The position numbers were made by a program, and so were the translations under genes. The notes beneath the pieces are model-generated. The model had not been told where the DNA came from and did no database searches. It was given only the letters and a program-made list of their open reading frames with translations. From the IMG/VR virus record IMGVR_UViG_3300042134_000033, positions 1 through 25,155 of that record: a stretch of DNA of 25,155 nucleotides, one strand, 5' to 3'. Below, in pieces: positions 20,682 through 25,155 of this stretch; the stretch's first letter is position 1, and every line of letters starts with the position of its first letter. This DNA is from a virus.

Positions 20682-21460
20682 CCCGCCTGACCGAACAGCA
20701 GGTTGGCTTCCTGCTGCAGCCCATCGCCAGCAACCGCGTCCGCAACCTGCGGGGCATGTCCCACCTCGAAGCGTGGGACGTCCGCCGCCAACTGATCCGC
20801 ATCTTCGGCTTCGAGGGGTTCACTGTCGAAACCCTCTCCCTGGAACTCGTCGCCGAGCGGGAGACGAAGCAAGGCGACCGGTCCCGATGGACGATCGTCT
20901 ACCGGGCCCAGGTCAGGCTCACGATCAAGACCGTCGACGGCACACCGATCGCTGTCTTCGAGGACGCTGCAGCCGGTGACGCGGTCAACCAGCCGTCGAT
21001 CGGAGACGCGCACGACCTCGCCATGAAGACCGCCCTGTCGCAGGCACTCAAGCGGTGCGCGGTCAACCTCGGCGACCAGTTCGGGCTGTCGCTCTACAAC
21101 GACGGCTCACAAAACGCGGTAGTCATGCGGTCACTGGCGTACATGGGCGAGCCCGTGAAGGAGTCGGAGGACGCCCCGGTGCAGCCGGAGCCGACCCCGC
21201 AGACGCCGACGGTCGTACCCAATCCGACCGACCAGGACCGCGACCCCAACCCCGCCGCCGAGCCGACGACGCCGACCGAGCAGGGCAACACGGAGTGGCA
21301 GGCCGCCCTCGACGAGATGCGGCAGATGGCCGCCGCCATCAACTTCGCCGACGGTCTCCCCGGTCAGTTCGTCGCCACCTTCGGCCACCCCATCGAGCAG
21401 GGCACCGCCGACGAGTTCCGCGAGGCCACCGCGCTCATGCGCGGCACCGCCGCCGCCTAA
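20678..21460 (+). CDS. Rad52/22-like single-strand annealing protein
   Basis: A 260-aa protein. The N-terminal 145 residues look like the Rad52 annealing domain: SHLEAWDVRRQLIRIFGFEG (28-47), then YRAQVRLTI (75-83), then FEDAAAGDAVNQPSIGDAHD and TALSQALKRCAVNLGDQFGL (118-137), the typical A/T-x-ALKRA-x-x-x-G end of that fold. The C-terminus is a Pro/Thr-rich linker and a small helical domain. It would anneal complementary strands in phage recombination-dependent replication. It is followed by a strong hairpin, then the rest of the recombination genes. Confidence 0.82.
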   Translation: MTRLTEQQVGFLLQPIASNRVRNLRGMSHLEAWDVRRQLIRIFGFEGFTVETLSLELVAERETKQGDRSRWTIVYRAQVRLTIKTVDGTPIAVFEDAAAGDAVNQPSIGDAHDLAMKTALSQALKRCAVNLGDQFGLSLYNDGSQNAVVMRSLAYMGEPVKESEDAPVQPEPTPQTPTVVPNPTDQDRDPNPAAEPTTPTEQGNTEWQAALDEMRQMAAAINFADGLPGQFVATFGHPIEQGTADEFREATALMRGTAAA

Positions 21461-21478
21461 CCCAGCCGCACACCAAAA

Positions 21479-21507
21479 GGGGCGCCCCGCGGCTATCGGG
21501 GCGCCCC
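21479..21507. terminator. very strong hairpin between recombination genes
   Basis: GGGGCGCCCCG (21479-21489) and CGGGGCGCCCC (21497-21507) pair perfectly with a 7-base loop, and each arm contains a palindrome. It occupies most of the only sizeable gap (64 bases) in the early operon. It may terminate part of the transcripts or set relative expression upstream and downstream. Confidence 0.65.
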
Positions 21508-21524
21508 GCCCACCAGGAGACCAC

Positions 21525-22052
21525 ATGAACGTGAAGGAAGCAGCGGCCAGGGCCGCTGTCCTCGACACCCTCCACAAGGCCATCGGCGACGAGCTGAAGG
21601 CCGCCAAGCGCGACCTGGAGGACGGGCTGCGGGCCGCGAAGGCAGAGACCGGAACCCAGAAGGTCGCCATCAGCCTCGACGAGCAGCAGGACATCGGCAC
21701 CGCCAGCCTCGTCCAGCCGGCCGCCGCGGCCGTCGTCGCCGACGTCGAGAAGTTCAAGGCGTGGGTGATGGACCACTACGCGAGCGAGATCGAGCGGAAG
21801 TTCGTCACCGAGGTCCGTGCCTCGTTCACCGCCCGTCTGCTGAAGGAGATGACCGCCGCCGGGGTGGCGCAGTGGGCCGACCCGGAGACGGGCGAGATCC
21901 ACGATGTGCCGGGTGTGGAGATGCAGGGCCGGGCGGCGTACACGCGGCTGACGGTGCCGACTGCGGGCAAGCAGGCGATCGGGCAGGCGTGGCAGTCGGG
22001 CGCGCTCTCGCATCTGGTGCTTCCGCAGCTCACCGCCGGAGGTGCCGAGTGA
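21525..22052 (+). CDS. 175-aa phage recombination-module protein
   Basis: A helical protein (MNVKEAAARAAVLDTLHKAI, KAAKRDLEDGLRAAKAETGT) followed by an SLVQPAAAAVVADVEKFKAW and TRLTVPTAGKQAIGQAWQSG segment. AGGAG precedes the ATG. The stop overlaps the DnaQ-like GTG. It lies between annealing protein and exonuclease, a place where phages put replication/recombination accessory proteins. Family not certain. Confidence 0.75.
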   Translation: MNVKEAAARAAVLDTLHKAIGDELKAAKRDLEDGLRAAKAETGTQKVAISLDEQQDIGTASLVQPAAAAVVADVEKFKAWVMDHYASEIERKFVTEVRASFTARLLKEMTAAGVAQWADPETGEIHDVPGVEMQGRAAYTRLTVPTAGKQAIGQAWQSGALSHLVLPQLTAGGAE

Positions 22053-22798
22053 CCGCCCTCGTGCAGCCCGACCTCGCCGGGCACGTCGAACTCCCCTGGC
22101 ACCGCGGGCCACTCGCCTCGTACGACTGCGAGACGAGCGGCCTCAACATCGGCGAGGACCGCATCGTCACAGCCGCCCTGATCCGACCCAACGGGGAGAC
22201 CCGCCGCTGGTTCTCCGACGCTGACGGCGTCGAGATCCCCGAGGCCGCCAGCAACATCCACGGCTACACCACCGATGTCGTACGGGCCAAGGGGCACCCC
22301 GCAAAGCAGGTCGTCGAGGAGATCACCGACGCGCTCGCCGGAGAACTCTCAGCCGGCCGCGCGGCGCTGGTTGTGATGAACGCCCCGTTCGACCTGAGCC
22401 TGTTGGACGCGGAGTGCGCCCGGCATGGCGTGCCGACGATCGCTGAGCGGATCGGCGCCGTCGCACCGATCGTGGACCCCCTCGTTCTCGACCGGGCGGC
22501 GGACAAGTACCGGTCTGGTCGCCGGAATCTGGAGACGCTCGCCAAGCACTACGGCGTGACGCTCACGGACGCGCACCAGGCGGACGCCGATGCCCAGGCC
22601 GCGCTCGCTGTGGCGCGGCGGATCGCGGAGGAGCACCCGAAGGTGCAGGTACCTGCGCGGGTGCTGCACGGCTGGCAGGTGCAGTGGCACGCGCGGTGGG
22701 CTGCGGACCGCGAGGCGTTCCTGGCACGGAAGGGCAAGACGGAGTCGGTCGACGGCACGTGGCCGATCCGCCCCGTCCCGGCGGGAGGTGCGGCATGA
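22049..22798 (+). CDS. DnaQ-like 3'-5' exonuclease (DEDDh)
   Basis: A 249-aa exonuclease. Motifs are SYDCETSG (Asp26, Glu28), NAPFDLSLL (Asp115) and HQADADA (His176, Asp181), the DEDDh set for two-metal 3'-5' cleavage of DNA. The C-terminal 60 residues are Trp-rich and variable. GTG overlaps the upstream stop. In the recombination block it could supply end resection or proofreading-like activity alongside the annealing protein. Confidence 0.9.
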   Translation: MTALVQPDLAGHVELPWHRGPLASYDCETSGLNIGEDRIVTAALIRPNGETRRWFSDADGVEIPEAASNIHGYTTDVVRAKGHPAKQVVEEITDALAGELSAGRAALVVMNAPFDLSLLDAECARHGVPTIAERIGAVAPIVDPLVLDRAADKYRSGRRNLETLAKHYGVTLTDAHQADADAQAALAVARRIAEEHPKVQVPARVLHGWQVQWHARWAADREAFLARKGKTESVDGTWPIRPVPAGGAA

Positions 22799-23355
22799 GG
22801 TTCCCGTTCGTTCCCCGCGCCTGGCACAACGCCGCTATCGCCCGACTCACCGCCGAACGCAACCAGCTCGCCAAGGACCTCGCCGCGGCCGAGAAGGACC
22901 TCGCCGCGACTGAGGCGGAGTTGGTCGGCGTCTCGGAGAAGTACACCGACACCGCCATCGTCAACGACTGCCTCACCGACGATCTCAGTAAGGCCCGCGC
23001 CCGGCTCGCCGAGTACGGCAGCCGCCGCACCACCGCGGAGGTTCTCGAAGAGCACGACGTCCACCGCAAGGCGCTCGCTGACGCGCTCGGCCCCCAGAAG
23101 TACCACCTGAACTGGGACCAGCTGATCGACGAGGTCACCCGTCTCAACAAGGCGGCGCACGCCTGGAAGGCCGACTACGAGGCCGAGAAGAAGCGGGCCG
23201 ACCACCTGGAGACGGACAGCGAGACCGGGCGCCTGAAGCGCCGTGTGGCCCATCTGCAACGGCAGCTTGACGACGCCGTCGGCCTGCCGCCCGGCCGGAT
23301 CGAGGACAGCAGCCGTTGGCAGCCCGGCTACAAGACCCCGGAGAAGGCGTCATGA
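22795..23355 (+). CDS. 186-aa coiled-coil protein
   Basis: MRFPFVPRAWHNAAIARLTA starts a protein with long heptad-rich helices (ERNQLAKDLAAAEKDLAATE, EEKKRADHLETDSETGRLKR region) and a tail LPPGRIEDSSRWQPGYK. ATG overlaps the exonuclease stop. Likely a structural or scaffold early protein; no enzyme motif is seen. Confidence 0.76.
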   Translation: MRFPFVPRAWHNAAIARLTAERNQLAKDLAAAEKDLAATEAELVGVSEKYTDTAIVNDCLTDDLSKARARLAEYGSRRTTAEVLEEHDVHRKALADALGPQKYHLNWDQLIDEVTRLNKAAHAWKADYEAEKKRADHLETDSETGRLKRRVAHLQRQLDDAVGLPPGRIEDSSRWQPGYKTPEKAS

Positions 23356-23633
23356 CCACCCTGCGCCGCTACCTGCGGCAAGTCATCGCTCCCAACGGCC
23401 GGCACCGCCCCCAGCCTGTGCTGCTGCCCGATGAGCCGATCCCCGCACCCGCCGAACCGGTCGTCGGTGCGGTCCTCTGCGAGGACGAGCTGGCACGGCT
23501 CCTCGACGAAGACGCCGCGGCACCGACGGAGTGCGCGCCGTGCCCGTGCTGCGACCGGATCACCGCGCACGCCATGAACCGCGACGGGACACGCCGCTGC
23601 TTTACCTGCGGCACCACTTCCAAGGGGGACTGA
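23352..23633 (+). CDS. 93-aa zinc-ribbon protein
   Basis: MTTLRRYLRQVIAPNGRHRP onward, with a Pro-rich centre and a C-terminal CPCCDRITAHAMNRDGTRRC, then FTCGT: two CxxC pairs forming a zinc ribbon. ATG overlaps the previous stop. Small zinc-ribbon proteins recur throughout this phage. Function unknown. Confidence 0.74.
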   Translation: MTTLRRYLRQVIAPNGRHRPQPVLLPDEPIPAPAEPVVGAVLCEDELARLLDEDAAAPTECAPCPCCDRITAHAMNRDGTRRCFTCGTTSKGD

Positions 23634-23636
23634 ACC

Positions 23637-24038
23637 GTGGGCTACTACACCCGCGTCACCGGAGAGATCACCATCCAGCCGCCGCTCACCTGGCAGGAGT
23701 TCAAGGACAGCCCGTTCCTGCCCGGCAGCCCGAACGACAACGGCAACTACGACATCCGCCTGCGTGCCGACGAGGAGACCGTCGACACCGACGAAGGCCA
23801 GCTCGTCCGCAAGACCGCCAGCGTGGTGCTGCCCCGGTGGGACGACTCCTTCAAGGCGTACCACCTCGTCGAGCACGTACAGGCCGTGATCGACGCGTTC
23901 CCCGGCCACACGTTCACGGGCCGCCTGGAGTGCGAGGGCGAGGACAACGCCGACATGTGGCGGGTCGTCGTCCGTGATGGCCGCGCGGTGAAGGTTGAGC
24001 CGCGCATCGTCTGGCCGGACGAGGACGGTGCCCAGTGA
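23637..24038 (+). CDS. DUF6205-like conserved protein
   Basis: A 133-aa protein, MGYYTRVTGEITIQPPLTWQ onward, with STVDTDEGQL-like and HTFTGRLECEGEDNADMWRV segments. The pattern MGYxTRVTGEIxIQPP...HVQxVxDAxPGHTFTGRLxCEGED matches my recollection of the Streptomyces DUF6205 family. GTG follows GGGGGA at good spacing. The stop overlaps the resolvase GTG. Role unknown. Confidence 0.78.
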   Translation: MGYYTRVTGEITIQPPLTWQEFKDSPFLPGSPNDNGNYDIRLRADEETVDTDEGQLVRKTASVVLPRWDDSFKAYHLVEHVQAVIDAFPGHTFTGRLECEGEDNADMWRVVVRDGRAVKVEPRIVWPDEDGAQ

Positions 24039-24655
24039 CCGCCCCGACCCTGTTCACCGTCGAGGCTCCGGCCGTCCCCGTGGCGGCCGGTCCCCGGCCC
24101 CTCGTCATCGGCGTCGACGCGAGCCTCAACAGCCTCGGCATCGCCGGAGCCGACTGGGCCGACGCCATCCGCCACCCCGGCCTCACCGGCCACGCCCGAA
24201 TCGACTACCTCCGCCGCGAAGTCGCCGACCGCACCAAGGCCGCCGACCTCGTCGTCATCGAGGACGTCGCCCGCGGAGCCAAGGGCTCAGCCGTCCACCA
24301 GCTCGCCGGACTCTGGTGGGTCCTCACCACAGAACTCCACCGCCGCGGCATCCCCTTCGCCGTGGCCAACCCTCAGAGCCGCTACACCTACGCCACCGGC
24401 GTGGCCAACCCGGCCCGCGAGCACCCTCGCGACAAGCGGGCCCGGATCTGCAAGGGCATGGTCTGCTCGTTCGTCGTCGAGCAGCTGGGCATCTGGTGCG
24501 AGGGGCCTGGCAAGTACGACGCCGCGGACGCCGCGGTGTTCGCGGCGATGGGCTTGGACTGGCTGGGCTATCCGCTGGTTGATCTGCCGAAGCAGCAGCG
24601 GCGTGCGCTGGACGGCGTGCACTGGCCCACGCAGACCGTGGCGGCGGCGTCATGA
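24035..24655 (+). CDS. RuvC-like Holliday junction resolvase
   Basis: A 206-aa RNase H-fold endonuclease. IGVDASLNSLGIA (Asp28), VVIEDVARG (Glu76) and KYDAADAAVFA (Asp162/Asp165) are the metal-binding acidic residues of RuvC-type resolvases. It would cut branched DNA before packaging or during recombination-dependent replication. GTG overlaps the preceding stop. The Lys/Cys/His-rich middle is unassigned. Confidence 0.86.
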   Translation: MTAPTLFTVEAPAVPVAAGPRPLVIGVDASLNSLGIAGADWADAIRHPGLTGHARIDYLRREVADRTKAADLVVIEDVARGAKGSAVHQLAGLWWVLTTELHRRGIPFAVANPQSRYTYATGVANPAREHPRDKRARICKGMVCSFVVEQLGIWCEGPGKYDAADAAVFAAMGLDWLGYPLVDLPKQQRRALDGVHWPTQTVAAAS

Positions 24656-24939
24656 CTGTGCCGCAGATCTACACCGTGATCGTCCTCGCCGCCCTCGGCG
24701 CCACCGTCTGCGCCTGGCAGGTCTACCGCGCCCTCCGCGAACCGTCGGAACGGGACCGCATCATCCGCGAGGCCCGCGCCCGGACCGGCCTCCCGCCCGC
24801 CGCACCCGACAACGTCCCCGGCGTCAACGGCGCCGACCTCGACGAGTGCGAACTCATCTGGGCCACACCCAACACCGCCGGCCTCGACCGACTCCGCCAA
24901 GCCCTACGCGACGAGCAGCAGAACGGAGGAACCGACTGA
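24652..24939 (+). CDS. 95-aa membrane-anchored protein
   Basis: An N-terminal membrane segment (YTVIVLAALGATVCAWQVYR) is followed by a charged cytoplasmic helix and an acidic tail. ATG overlaps the resolvase stop; the last base of its TGA is the first base of the next ATG. It might tether a replication or recombination protein at the membrane. Function unknown. Confidence 0.72.
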   Translation: MTVPQIYTVIVLAALGATVCAWQVYRALREPSERDRIIREARARTGLPPAAPDNVPGVNGADLDECELIWATPNTAGLDRLRQALRDEQQNGGTD

Positions 24940-25155
24940 TGCTGTTCAACCGCCGCACCCTCGCCGCGGACTCCACCGACGGCTTCGCCGGCGCCGGAGG
25001 ATCCTCCACCGGCATCCGCCAAGCCGGAGGCACCGTCCGCACCGCACTCAACCACTGGCGCCTCGCCGTCGACGTCCACAACGCCAACCACCCCGACACC
25101 GACCACGACTGCGCCGACATCTCCCAGGTCGACCCGCGCCGCTACCCGACGACGA
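24939..25155 (+). CDS. C5-cytosine DNA methyltransferase, 3' end cut by window edge
   Basis: The first 72 residues are visible. DGFAGAGGSSTGIRQAG (14-30) is motif I (S-adenosylmethionine binding) of Dcm-type enzymes, and LNHWRLAVDVHNANHPDTDH then DCADIS fits motifs II-III. The catalytic PCQ/PCxG motif would lie just beyond the window. The gene starts within the TGATG junction after AGGA. In a phage such an enzyme commonly protects DNA from host restriction, here unlinked to any visible restriction gene (inference). Confidence 0.88.
   Translation, partial: MLFNRRTLAADSTDGFAGAGGSSTGIRQAGGTVRTALNHWRLAVDVHNANHPDTDHDCADISQVDPRRYPTT

Overview
This window looks like about 25 kb of a temperate actinophage genome, most likely from a Streptomyces phage. 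The evidence is the very high GC and GC3 content, many GTG starts, genes packed with 4-base ATGA/GTGA overlaps, a large serine integrase, a lysis cassette and a phage recombination module. Many small proteins also resemble ones I remember from Streptomyces phages and genomes. An intact attP-like site sits just upstream of the integrase. That favours an unintegrated (virion or circular) genome over a prophage junction, but this is inference.

Layout. (1) 1-6024, minus strand: twelve tightly coupled genes forming one probable operon. It holds a GT2 glycosyltransferase (cut at the left edge), a GT4-type glycosyltransferase and two NAD-dependent sugar epimerase/dehydratases. Interleaved with them are an HTH/zinc-ribbon protein, a 35-aa membrane peptide and several phage hypotheticals. 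(2) 6025-6194: divergent control region with nested inverted repeats. (3) 6195-10186, plus strand: tail fibre/minor tail proteins, amidase endolysin, holin, a coiled-coil/membrane protein, a membrane-anchored collagen-like protein and a 54-aa basic protein. (4) 10158-13174: accessory region with a palindromic promoter, an XRE/TPR-like regulator, a small XRE regulator and several small cysteine-rich proteins. (5) 13389-16239: terminator, serine integrase with an extra cysteine-rich insert, attP candidate, a small conserved gene, a repressor-like gene and an operator region with repeated GTCTACG boxes. (6) 16251-25155, plus strand: the early operon. It starts with an HTH gene and runs through conserved hypotheticals to a Rad52-like annealing protein, a DnaQ-like exonuclease and a RuvC-like resolvase. 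The start of a C5-cytosine DNA methyltransferase is cut at the right edge.

How it works together (inference): the 15992 repressor and the 16251 HTH protein form a divergent lysis-lysogeny switch through the GTCTACG boxes. Integrase and attP handle integration. The rightward early operon supplies recombination, replication and anti-restriction functions. The 6195-10186 block supplies host recognition and lysis. The leftward sugar operon probably modifies a virion or cell-surface component and is the least expected part of the window. No rRNA, tRNA, IS element or CRISPR array was seen.
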